Numbered from the stretch's first letter, positions 20,474-26,651 are shown. The stretch is 27,148 bases of DNA from Baffinella frigidus (GCA_026770585.1 MU646596.1:143537-170684); one strand, 5' to 3'. The notes: generated by a model from the letters alone, not told the origin. Translations and numbers: made by a program.

Positions 20474-21287
20474 CCCCCGTGCACGGCGTGTCGCACACAG
20501 CTGACCCCCTTGCGTGGTGTGCTCGACACAGCTGACCCTCTTGAGCGGTGTGCCCAACACAGATGACCCCCTTGCGTTATATGGTGCTTTGCCACCGCTC
20601 ATCGCTCCCCCGTGCGCGGCGTGTCGCATACAGCTGACATCCTTGCGTGGTGTGCTCGACACAGCTGTCCCCCTTGAGTGGTGTGTCGCACACAGCTCCG
20701 CCGTACCTGACCCCTCTGCGCGGTGTGCTGAACACAGTTGACCCCCTTGCGCGGTGTTCTCAACACAGCGGACCTTTTCAGTAGCGACTAGACCCCCTTG
20801 AACGGTGTGCCGAACACAGCTGACCCCCTTGCGCGGTATGCCCAACACAGCTGACCCCCTTGCATGGCGTGCCGGACACATCTGACCCCCGTGCACGGCG
20901 TGTCGCGCACAGCCCCGCCGTACCTCACTAATCTCAGCGAATGTATTAATCAAAGTCTTTCCTGCCACGAAAAGTACTGTACAGTTCGATGTTACTAGCA
21001 ATAGTAAAGCATTTGTGTAACGACGTTTGTTGGCAGGAAAGGCTTTAATTGATACATTGTCTGAGATGATAACCCCTGTGCGCGGTGTGCCGAACACAGC
21101 CGACCCCCTTGATCGGGGTGCCGAACCCAGCTGACCCCCTTGCGCGGTATACCCAACACAGCTGACCCCCTTGCATGACGTGTCGCACACAGCTGACCCC
21201 CTTGCGTGGTGTGTCCAATACATCTGACCCCCTTACGCGGTGTGTGTCCAACCCAGCTGACCCCCTTACGCGGTGTGCCCAACACAG
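20474..21287. repeat. 31-bp minisatellite, about 18 units
   Basis: Units of CTGACCCCCTTGCGTGGTGT plus GCCCAACACAG. A longer period of about 131 bp is visible at its left end (TTGCCACCGCTC at 20456 and 20587). A family A MITE is inserted at 20931-21067. No stop lies in any minus-strand phase of the unit, giving a spurious 297-codon ORF. The last unit ends AACACAG directly before a candidate exon. Confidence 0.92.
20931..21067. mobile_element. Family A MITE, ATCTCAG type, within the minisatellite
   Basis: ATCTCAGCGAATGTATTAAT and CAAAGTCTTTCCTGCCA face TGGCAGGAAAGGCTTTAATT and GATACATTGTCTGAGAT. The family A core is present in diverged form (ACGAAAAGTACTGTACAG), with GTTACTAGCAATAGTAAAGC at the centre. 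Confidence 0.9.
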
Positions 21288-21459
21288 CTCCCCGCCTTCA
21301 AAACGGCCGTCTACGAGGACACGGTCGGCGTGTGGGACACGGCCGCCCTCCCGCCCCTCGAGGTCCCGGAGCAGTGCTTCGCAAGCTACGTCCCGGACGC
21401 AGGGCTGTATCCCCAGGAGCACGCCGCCGCACAGGTTATGACCCCCGATCACTTAAGTG
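21288..21459 (+). CDS. Candidate exon FKTAVYEDTVGVWDTAALPP ... LYPQEHAAAQV
   Basis: After AACACAG the frame is open: LPAFKTAVYEDTVGVWDTAA, LPPLEVPEQCFASYVPDAGL, YPQEHAAAQVMTPDHLS, followed by GGTGAGT. The amino-acid mix is fully coding-like and this is the longest clean exon in the window (57 codons). Three truncated copies of its last third follow at 21.57, 21.82 and 22.0 kb. The candidate donor GTGAGT lies inside a family E terminus (CTTAAGTGGTGAGTAGG; elsewhere CTTAAGTGGCCAGTAGG), so the exon may end in MITE sequence. I do not recognise the protein. Confidence 0.65.
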
Positions 21460-21545
21460 GTGAGTAGGCCCTATGGTAGGGCCCTAGGACCTAGGACCTC
21501 ATACGCCCTACGGTAGGGCCCTAGGACCTGCCTAGGGCTAGGTGT
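21450..21545. mobile_element. Family E sequence, copy 3
   Basis: CTTAAGTGGTGAGTAGGCCC, then two rounds of CCTATGGTAGGGCCCTAGGA / CCCTACGGTAGGGCCCTAGG and ACCTGCCTAGGGC. Only the left terminus is evident. Confidence 0.7.
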
Positions 21546-21571
21546 TCTAGTGCCAGTTGCGGCTGTCTTGG

Positions 21572-21660
21572 ATACGACCCGGACGCAGGGCTGTATCCTC
21601 AGGAGCACGCCGACATACAGGTTACGAGCCCCGATCCACGAGCCCTCCGCCACGCGACGA
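21572..21660 (+). pseudogene. DAGLYPQEHADIQVTSPDP, exon copy 2
   Basis: GACGCAGGGCTGTATCCTCA and GGAGCACGCCGACATACAGG give DAGLYPQEHADIQVTSPDP in the same frame as the 21.3-kb exon. The FKTAVYED part is missing. Confidence 0.6.
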
Positions 21661-21683
21661 TGGTCTGTGTATCACATCGGCCT

Positions 21684-21795
21684 GTTTTCAAAGTCAACTC
21701 ACCTACAAATCTGTCAACTTTGCGCGGATTCCGAACAAAAATACTTTTAGTAGTGCAGGAGTAATAGAAAGACGGATCGGATTTGGTACACAGGT
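21684..21795. mobile_element. Family I-like insert with own short ends
   Basis: AAAGTCAACTCACCTACAAA and TCTGTCAACTTTG equal the left half of the family I elements. The outer CCGAT...(about 21650-21685) and GATCGG (about 21775) may be an inverted pair. Boundaries uncertain. Confidence 0.5.
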
Positions 21796-21821
21796 TATCG
21801 TTGCGTCTGGGACGTAGCTTG

Positions 21822-21885
21822 GCAGGGCTGTATCCTCAGGAGCACGCCACCGCACAGGTTACGAGCCCCGATCCCTGAAGAGGCG
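21822..21885 (+). pseudogene. GLYPQEHATAQVTSPDP, exon copy 3
   Basis: Same frame as copy 1 for 17 residues, then a stop (CCCTGA) just before family E sequence. Confidence 0.6.
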
Positions 21886-21886
21886 A

Positions 21887-21967
21887 GTAGGCCCTATGGT
21901 AAGGCCCTAGGACCTAGGACCTCGTACGCCCTACGGTAGGGCCCTAGGACCTGCCTAGGGCTAGGTG
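21887..21967. mobile_element. Family E sequence, copy 4
   Basis: GAGTAGGCCCTATGGTAAGG, CGCCCTACGGTAGGGCCCTA and the linker GGTGTTCTAGTGCCAGTTGC are repeated from 21460-21560, so exon plus MITE formed the duplication unit. Confidence 0.75.
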
Positions 21968-22002
21968 TTCTAGTGCCAGTTGCGGCTGCCTTGGATACGT
22001 CC

Positions 22003-22080
22003 CGGACGCAGGGCTGTATCCTCAGGAGTATCCCCAGGAGCACGCCGCGCAGGTTACGAGCCTCTACCACACGGTGGGAT
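22003..22080 (+). pseudogene. DAGLYPQEYPQEHAAQVTSL, exon copy 4
   Basis: A 9-base internal duplication (YPQEYPQEH) and a missing codon (HAAQV for HAAAQV) are both in frame. Followed by CTACCACACGGTGGG, which resembles a family T terminus. Confidence 0.6.
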
Positions 22081-22094
22081 TCGAGGGTTTCGGG

Positions 22095-22193
22095 ACGGCC
22101 CTAGGACCTAGGACCTCATACGGTAGGGCCCTAGGACCTAGGACCTCGTACGCCCTACGGTAGCGCCCTAGGACCTGCCTAGGGCTAGGTGTG
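22095..22193. mobile_element. Family E sequence, copy 5
   Basis: CGGCCCTAGGACCTAGGACC appears in two rounds, with CGCCCTACGGTAGCGCCCTA and CCTGCCTAGGGCTAGGTG. Confidence 0.7.
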
Positions 22194-22258
22194 ACAGCGG
22201 AGCGCTTGGAGGTGAGTGTTCTCCGCCTGCATTGACGCTGCTTGAAAGGTACCGGTTT

Positions 22259-22373
22259 GATTTAAATAAAAATGGCTTATCAAACCGGGTTCTGGTCCTA
22301 ATAAAATTTACTTAGGGTCCTAATTAACCTTCGTCCAACTCCTATGAACAAATAGGGATCCATTTTAGGAATT
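22259..22373. mobile_element. Family V element copy 2
   Basis: GATTTAAATAAAAATGGC at the left, GGGATCCATTTTAGG at the right, with AATTTACTTAGGGTCCTAAT and CGTCCAACTCCTATGAACAA inside. Confidence 0.8.
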
Positions 22374-22421
22374 GGCGCATGCTCCAGCCTCGACTGTGGA
22401 GTAGTTTTCAAACACTCGCCT

Positions 22422-22592
22422 CCAAGCGTTTGGATGGTGATTCTGCTGTTACTGCGAAACACTTACCACGCAGCGTTTTGATGTTGATTCTGCTATCAAT
22501 GTGAAACCCTCGCCGCTAAGCGTTCTGATGGTGATTCTGCTATCAACGTGACACACTCACCTCCAAACGTTCTGATGGTGATTCTGCTGTAA
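22422..22592. repeat. 47-bp minisatellite, four units
   Basis: Units start at 22426, 22473, 22520 and 22567 (exact spacing 47) and share CGTTYTGATGGTGATTCTGC. A fifth unit begins at 22714 after an insert of G-rich DNA and family T ends. Confidence 0.95.
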
Positions 22593-22595
22593 CTG

Positions 22596-22632
22596 CAGGC
22601 GGGGGCGGGGGCGGGCGGGGGCGGGCGCGGTA
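22596..22632. repeat. G-rich run with quadruplex potential
   Basis: GCGGGGGCGGGGGCGGGCGG and further GGGGGCGGGCGCGG provide more than four G3+ tracts separated by one base. A shorter run recurs at 22743-22758. Confidence 0.85.
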
Positions 22633-22635
22633 ATT

Positions 22636-22704
22636 TGACTGTTGATGAAAGGTTCGTAGTCCACCGTGTGGTTACGGTGGTTCGTAGTCCACCGTGTGGT
22701 TACT
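22636..22704. mobile_element. Two family T termini in tandem
   Basis: GATGAAAGGTTCGTAGTCCA and CCGTGTGGTTACGGTGG, then GTTCGTAGTCCACCGTGTGG again. This equals the end of the element at 26779 (CCACACGGTGGACTACGAAC) inverted and duplicated over about 32 bp. Confidence 0.75.
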
Positions 22705-22769
22705 CACCTCCAAACGTTCTGATGGCGATTCTGCTGTAACTGCAGGCGGGGGCGGGCACGGGAGCGATC

Positions 22770-22860
22770 AACAGAGTGGAGTCGAACTTCAGGCCGACAG
22801 CGAGCGAAGAACCTGGATTCCAGGCAGAGACCCCACACCAGGATTTCGATCCTTCTCAGC
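22770..22860. other. Unassigned spacer
   Basis: CAGAGTGGAGTCGAACTTCA to CCAGGATTTCGATCCTTCTC; the phrase ACCAGGATTTCRATCCT recurs at about 22982-22998. No exon called. Confidence 0.35.
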
Positions 22861-22968
22861 AAACCGGGTTATGTTCCTAATTGAATTTACTTAGGGCCCT
22901 AATTAACCCTCGTCCAACTCCTATGAACAAACAGGGATCCATTTTCTTTTAAATTCAATTTAAAACAC
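22857..22968. mobile_element. Family V element copy 3
   Basis: CAGCAAACCGGGTTATGTTC, TACTTAGGGCCCTAATTAAC and GGGATCCATTTTCTTTTAAA. The left terminus is missing. Confidence 0.8.
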
Positions 22969-23109
22969 GTCCCCGGATTAGACCAGGATTTCAATCCTGC
23001 TCAGCAGCTCTGGATAACCCCACCCCGTGCACAACAAAAGTGTTGACCCCGACTGAGTTCACCCGCACGTTTTGTCCCTCCACTCGACACCCCAGCACCC
23101 CCCCCGGTT

Positions 23110-23249
23110 TTATCCGGGGAACCCTATTTTCCTTTCATTTCCCGGCAACGAAAATTACTGCACAAAAGCTTTAATGTTATAAGCAAGAAAGAATTGTGTA
23201 GTAATTTTCGTCGCCAGGAAACGAAAGAGAAATAGGTTTCCCCGGATGA
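23110..23249. mobile_element. Family A MITE, TTATCCGGGG type, copy 2
   Basis: TTATCCGGGGAACCCTATTT and CGGCAACGAAAATTACTGCA face GTGTAGTAATTTTCGTCGCC and AATAGGTTTCCCCGGATGA. 140 bp, the same length as the copy at 9500. Flanks GGTT and GGTC fit a slightly decayed 4-bp duplication. Confidence 0.9.
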
Positions 23250-23445
23250 GGTCCACGGAGCGTTTTCGCGCGCAGCTGTGACACCACACACACGCACACC
23301 CATCACACACCCAGAACCAGACCCCGAAACAGTTATGCCCACCCGTGAATGACACGACGCGTTGCACACGGCGACACGAAGCACTGGGTCGCTGAGGCCT
23401 TGGAAGTGCGTGGCGACGCCCACATGCAGGTGCCTCCTCCCCAGC

Positions 23446-23447
<2 letters not shown>

Positions 23448-23500
<53 letters not shown>

Positions 23501-23515
23501 AGAGAGAGAGAGGGG
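23448..23515. repeat. Microsatellite (GA)n
   Basis: About 65 bp of GA with few interruptions. Confidence 0.97.
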
Positions 23516-23604
23516 GAGGACGGCGAATTTCGATCGCTGCATGTTATTATGGTCTTGGAAACCGTTAATAGGGTCTTGAAAACATCTTGAAAACCGGGTA
23601 GCAC

Positions 23605-23680
23605 TGTCGGACGTGTGATGGCAGGACGTGTGATGGCAGGGTCGAAAAGGTACAAGCCGGTAAAAAGGTACAAGCCGGTA
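23605..23680. repeat. Short tandem repeats
   Basis: GGACGTGTGATGGCA twice, then AAAAGGTACAAGCCGGT twice. GGACGTGTGATGGCAGG recurs at about 23760 before an exon-like copy. Confidence 0.85.
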
Positions 23681-23777
23681 CAAAAAGTTACTACCGTCAC
23701 GTCCAAATAAGCCGTCCATCTATCATATATAGGCCACACACACAAGAATTTTCACAATCGGACGTGTGATGGCAGGG

Positions 23778-23830
23778 GGACACGCTCTCGCCGCTCGCGC
23801 GACGGGGGAAGAGCCCATTGCGGGGCGTGT
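23778..23830 (+). pseudogene. HALAARATGEEPIAGRV, exon copy 1
   Basis: GACACGCTCTCGCCGCTCGC and GCGACGGGGGAAGAGCC read HALAARATGEEP, where the longer copy at 24.1 kb has HALTARATGGELVAFEGHF. Preceded by GATGGCAGG, the repeated acceptor-like context. Confidence 0.45.
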
Positions 23831-23879
23831 GAGGCAGGGGGGGACGCCCCCCCCGGCGCGGCACGTGCAGCCCTTGTAG

Positions 23880-23950
23880 GGGCTTACCCCGCGTACAGTC
23901 GACCTAACGGCCAGATGGGCTTACCCCGCGTACAACCGACCTAACGGCCC
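23880..23950. repeat. 38-bp tandem repeat, two units
   Basis: GGGCTTACCCCGCGTACARY plus CGACCTAACGGCC, spaced 38 bp. Confidence 0.92.
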
Positions 23951-23994
23951 TCGGGCTGGGCTAGGTCCTCACATCCGCGCTGACTCCTCATGGG

Positions 23995-24030
23995 ACGCGT
24001 GAGGCAGGGGGACACGCTCTCGCGTATCAT
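23995..24030 (+). pseudogene. Short fragment of the HALTARATGG exon
   Basis: CGTGAGGCAGGGGGACACGC and TCTCGCG match the start of the neighbouring copies, then diverge into ATCATTTAGTACCGCG. Confidence 0.4.
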
Positions 24031-24089
24031 TTAGTACCGCGAAATGAAACGTTGCGTTCTGAATTTCCCAGTAATGACCTGGCGTGGCC

Positions 24090-24180
24090 TGAGGCAGGGG
24101 GGCACGCTCTCACCGCTCGCGCGACGGGGGGAGAGCTCGTCGCCTTCGAGGGCCACTTCCGCACCAGGGGCGACAAATAG
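24090..24180 (+). CDS. Candidate exon ARATGGELVAFEGHFRTRGD
   Basis: After GTGGCCTGAGGCAG, the frame reads HALTARATGGELVAFEGHFR, then TRGDK and a stop. ELVAFEGHFRTRGD looks like a genuine folded-domain segment, though I do not recognise the family. Four local copies of its beginning exist (23.78, 24.0, 24.1 and 24.26 kb) and only this one keeps the second half. Exon end unknown. Confidence 0.45.
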
Positions 24181-24245
24181 CCCCATGCTGACGAATTGAG
24201 TCCATCTAAAAACTTGGGTAGTAAAGACGGTTTAAACGGCTGTGG

Positions 24246-24320
24246 TGGGGCAGGGGGACACGCTCTCACCACTCGCGCGTCGGGGGGAGAGCTCGTCGCT
24301 CATGCCGCGTGGGGAGAGCG
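24246..24320 (+). pseudogene. HALTTRASGGELVAHAAW, exon copy 4
   Basis: GGGGCAGGGGGACACGCTCT leads into HALTTRASGGELVAHAAW. The FEGHFRTRGD end is replaced. Confidence 0.45.
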
Positions 24321-24663
24321 GCTCGCAGCCCACGCCGGTCCCTGCCCCCCCCACCACTCAGGCTCATAACCTATCGATGTATTCATAACCTCTTGATCTC
24401 TGTAGTACAAGGCTCATAGCCCACGAGCGAGAGAACTTGATCGACACCAACAGGCCCACGCCATATTGATCGAGGGAAACCGACGCCTTATCCACGTAAG
24501 ATCTGACGTGGTTGACTTAAGGATTCAAGGGGGTTCCCTTGAAAGATGTTAAACGTGGATGTTGCGACCATCCTGGCGTGGACGTTTTTGTTGTCGATAC
24601 CGTTGGTGTCGATACCATTAGGTACCGTTGGTGTCGATGCCTTTATCGACTCCAAATTAACTA
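24321..24663. other. Spacer with small repeats
   Basis: CTCATAACCTATCGATG and CATAACCTCTTGATC near 24361-24400. Inverted CACGTAAGATCTGACGTGG near 24493. Three GTTGGTGTCGATRCC-type units (about 24588-24645). No supported gene. Confidence 0.45.
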
Positions 24664-24665
24664 AC

Positions 24666-24700
24666 TTCAAGCAGCGATCGGGAGGCTCGGTCCTTTCGCG
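24666..24700 (+). pseudogene. FKQRSGGSVLSR, exon copy 1, cut by (AGTT)n
   Basis: TTCAAGCAGCGATCGGGAGG and CTCGGTCCTTTCGCG read FKQRSGGSVLSR and stop at the microsatellite. Confidence 0.6.
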
Positions 24701-24745
<45 letters not shown>

Positions 24746-24746
24746 A
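24701..24746. repeat. Microsatellite (AGTT)n
   Basis: Eleven AGTT units followed by AATTCTACTATCTAATC. Confidence 0.97.
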
Positions 24747-24786
24747 TTCTACTATCTAATCATTAATTACCACGGAATTTTACCCC

Positions 24787-24924
24787 CGCAGGTCCCTGCG
24801 CTCAAACTCAAACTCAAAAACGGCGCACAAACTCAAACTCGAGAACTGTAACCCAAACAGGTCCCCGCGCTCACAGTCGAGCTGCGCCTCAAGTTCAAGC
24901 AGCGGTCGGGAGGCTCCGTCCTAT
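24787..24924 (+). pseudogene. VPALTVELRLKFKQRSGGSVL, exon copy 2
   Basis: A first start (CCCGCAGGTCCCTGCGCTCA, VPALKLKL) is diverged. A second (CAAACAGGTCCCCGCGCTCA) reads VPALTVELRLKFKQRSGGSV, then L and a stop at the next AGTT/CAGT array. Both have the acceptor-like CAG. Confidence 0.6.
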
Positions 24925-25045
24925 AGTCAGTCAGTTAGTTTGTTAGTTAGTTAGTTAGTTGGTCAGTCAATCAGTTAGTCAGTTAGTTAGTTAGTTAGTT
25001 ACTTATTTACTTACTTACTTACTCACTCACTTACTTACTTAATTA
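24925..25045. repeat. Microsatellite (AGTT)n to (ACTT)n
   Basis: AGTCAGTCAGTTAG followed by TTAGTTAG, then TTACTTACTTACTCAC. It begins at nearly the same residue of the exon as the array in copy 1. Confidence 0.95.
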
Positions 25046-25121
25046 CTTTCATACTTAGTCATCCAAACAATAGCAAACCTCACACTCACACTCAACCTCA
25101 ACCTCAACCTTATACCCGAAC

Positions 25122-25250
25122 AGGCCCCCGCGCTCACAGTCGAGCTGCGCCTCAAGTTCAAGCAGCGATCAGGAGGCTCAGTCCTCTCGCGTACCCCGAG
25201 CGTCACAGCCGGCGAAATCGCGCTCCCTGCAGACAAGGTGCGATATCTCA
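25122..25250 (+). CDS. Candidate exon LTVELRLKFKQRSGGSVL, most complete copy
   Basis: After ACCCGAACAG the frame reads APALTVELRLKFKQRSGGSV, then LSRTPSVTAGEIALPADKV. The alternating hydrophobic pattern suggests beta strands; the family is not recognised. The likely donor is AAG/GTGCGA after PADK, since continuing (RYLSVFG) meets a stop soon after. At least five partial copies lie at 24.67, 24.79-24.92, 25.32 and 25.52 kb. The arrays that truncate copies 1 and 2 are absent here. Confidence 0.6.
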
Positions 25251-25316
25251 GTGTATTTGGGCCACAGCCAATTTGGTGAGCCCGGGCGCTTTGGAATGGA
25301 AAAGTTGATGGATACC

Positions 25317-25358
25317 CAGTGCCACGGCCGGGGAAATCGCGCTCCCAGCAGACAAGGT
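25317..25358 (+). pseudogene. SATAGEIALPADKV, exon copy 4, split by MITE
   Basis: CCACGGCCGGGGAAATCGCG and CTCCCAGCAGACAAGGT read ATAGEIALPADKV. The sequence then enters a family K element and resumes at 25482 with AAGGTGCGATATC. Confidence 0.65.
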
Positions 25359-25481
25359 CTAACTCCCTGCCTCAGTTTTCTGCTGGCTCGTCCTTAAAAG
25401 CATTTAAGAGCAGAAATCCAGCACAAAAGGGCGAATAGAAAGCCTTGATGACGAGCCAGAATGAAACACAGGCAGTTGTAG
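25359..25481. mobile_element. Family K MITE copy 2 with perfect 5-bp target duplication
   Basis: CTAACTCCCTGCCTCAGTTT and TCTGCTGGCTCGTCC at the left, GACGAGCCAGAATGAAACAC and AGGCAGTTGTAG at the right. AAGGT lies on both sides (25354-25358 and 25482-25486) and once in the empty sister sites near 25235 and 25580. 123 bp. Confidence 0.95.
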
Positions 25482-25523
25482 AAGGTGCGATATCTAGCTC
25501 TGGCTCAGTCTATTTGCAAGGCT

Positions 25524-25648
25524 TAGTGCTCTCGCGTACCCCGAGCGTCACGGCCGGGGAAATCGCTCTTCCTGCAGACAAGGTGCGATACCTCAGTCTG
25601 TTTGGGCGCGACAGTTTGGTACGCCCGGGTGCTTTGGAACTGTTTTAA
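25524..25648 (+). CDS. Exon copy 5 (LSRTPSVTAGEIALPADKV ... RPGALELF)
   Basis: CTCTCGCGTACCCCGAGCGT reads LSRTPSVTAGEIALPADKV, then RYLSLFGRDSLVRPGALELF and a stop. The first half matches the 25.1-kb exon; the LTVELRLKFKQ part is missing. Unlike that copy, the frame stays open beyond RYLS, so it may be a real alternative 3' end or just less decayed. Confidence 0.5.
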
Positions 25649-25689
25649 TCAAGACACCTCGCATTCTGCACACCGCAGGCTCTTTGCAA

Positions 25690-25790
25690 CCCTGCACTGC
25701 ACTTCTTCATCTTCTTTATTACTCTCGATGCAGGTCCCACATGAGGCCCTTGAGCCTTGAGTTGAGTGATACACAAGTCTATGCGCCTTA
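25690..25790 (+). pseudogene. Relative of the 17.1-kb tandem exon unit
   Basis: CTTCTTCATCTTCTTTATTA, CTCTCGATGCAGGTCCCACA and GCCTTGAGTTGAGTGATACA parallel the units at 17.04-17.23 kb, including the tract and CAG. The VLDRP frame is broken by a stop. Confidence 0.6.
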
Positions 25791-25799
25791 AGAACCGGG

Positions 25800-25890
25800 C
25801 CCGACATGCGTTATGGTCCCGCCTGACTGGCATGCCCTGAACCTCAGCGGCTAGCTCTGCTTGCGTCCAAAGGAGCGCTGTGACGCGCAC
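25800..25890 (-). pseudogene. TQAELAAEVQGMPVRRD, second copy of the 10.7-kb piece
   Basis: The minus strand reads TQAELAAEVQGMPVRRD, matching TQAGLAAEVQGMLVKRA at 10.7 kb. It is the only left-half type piece found in the right half and is on the minus strand amid plus-strand exons, so it is probably a dispersed repeat or a displaced duplicate. Confidence 0.5.
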
Positions 25891-25951
25891 CATGCGCGCT
25901 GATTTGTCGCGGGGCGCTGCGTGGTCTGATGGGTGCGGGATTGGTGGGTTA

Positions 25952-26088
25952 ATCTCCATAGAAGTATTATTTAATTGCTTTTGGGCAACGAAAATTGCTA
26001 CACGATTTGCTCATAAAAGTAATAGTAAAGCATTTGTGCAGTAAATTTCGTTGCGCCAAAAGCAATTAATTAATACTTTTGTGGAGAT
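25952..26088. mobile_element. Family A MITE, ATCTCCA type, copy 2
   Basis: ATCTCCATAGAAGTATTATT and GGGCAACGAAAATTGCTACA face GTAAATTTCGTTGCGCCAAA and AATACTTTTGTGGAGAT. Arms about 50 bp with few mismatches. Confidence 0.92.
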
Positions 26089-26130
26089 GAGGGTGGAGAC
26101 GCGGTACACGTACCCCGGCGGTCAAAACAG
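26089..26130 (+). pseudogene. RVETRYTYPGG, diverged copy of the SYTYEAVET exon
   Basis: GGGTGGAGACGCGGTACACG and TACCCCGGCGG align to GTGGAGAAGAGTTACACGTA at 26692. After TY the two diverge. Confidence 0.4.
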
Positions 26131-26447
26131 CCGAGTTCTCAAGCCGAGTTCTCATCCTGCACACCGCAGTCTCTCTCGCTTGTGTGTGGGCCTTGGCCGG
26201 CGCGGCCTCTCTCCTCCCAAGCGGGGTCTCATCTGGTAGCGAATGTCGTTCCGGGGCTCTGTTCCCCGGAACGATCAACGGATGGCAGAAAAAACGGTGG
26301 GCGGAACGCTCGCGAAGCGGCACACTGGGGTTGACGGAAATGACGGGGCCGCAACGCCTCGTTTGGCTTCGCCGGGCTGCGCCGCAAGCGTCTGGCCGCC
26401 GTCGCCTCCGGGGATCTCCCCATCGCCAGAACGATCAACGGACGCTG
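26131..26447. other. GC-rich block with hairpin and direct repeat
   Basis: TCGTTCCGGGG and CCCCGGAACGA form an 11-bp stem (26246-26274). GAACGATCAACGGA recurs 160 bp apart (about 26270 and 26430). Several overlapping ORFs on both strands reflect high GC. No gene supported. Confidence 0.5.
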
Positions 26448-26510
26448 ATGTTTGTCGCGGGTGATGGCAGCAGGTTGGGGAGAGGTGGGTGGAGAGGAGG
26501 TTTGCATATC
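26448..26510 (+). pseudogene. Fragment of the ERWVEKSYTY exon
   Basis: GACGCTGATGTTTGTCGCGG and CAGGTTGGGGAGAGGTGGGT match 26653-26690 (GCGCTGATTTGTCGGTTGGA, GGTGCGGGAGAGGTGGGT) before diverging after GTGGAGA. Confidence 0.5.
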
Positions 26511-26579
26511 ACAATCTTATCCGCTGCTATGGATTCCAACCGGAATTTCACCCGGACATCCGGGGTAACAGGAACACGG

Positions 26580-26598
26580 CGCCTGCTAAGTGGCCAGG
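26580..26598. mobile_element. Family J terminus, isolated
   Basis: GCCTGCTAAGTGG resembles GCTGCTAAGTGG. It is followed by CCAGGGCGGTGG and no partner was found nearby. Confidence 0.4.
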
Positions 26599-26651
26599 GC
26601 GGTGGACACCACCTCGCAAATCCTGCACCCCTCTGGCCCGGCGAGAACACC

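Noticed and set aside
20330-21223. 297-codon minus-strand ORF with repeated GGQLC/GVSCV motifs
   Set aside because: It is the translation of a 31-bp tandem repeat cycling through three frames and crosses an inserted MITE. Openness follows from a stop-free repeat unit.
20474-21287. CRISPR-like array
   Set aside because: Units are contiguous 31-bp repeats without unique spacers, in eukaryotic DNA with no cas genes.
23155-23745. 196-codon minus ORF
   Set aside because: It spans a family A MITE and a GA microsatellite and has no independent coding signal.
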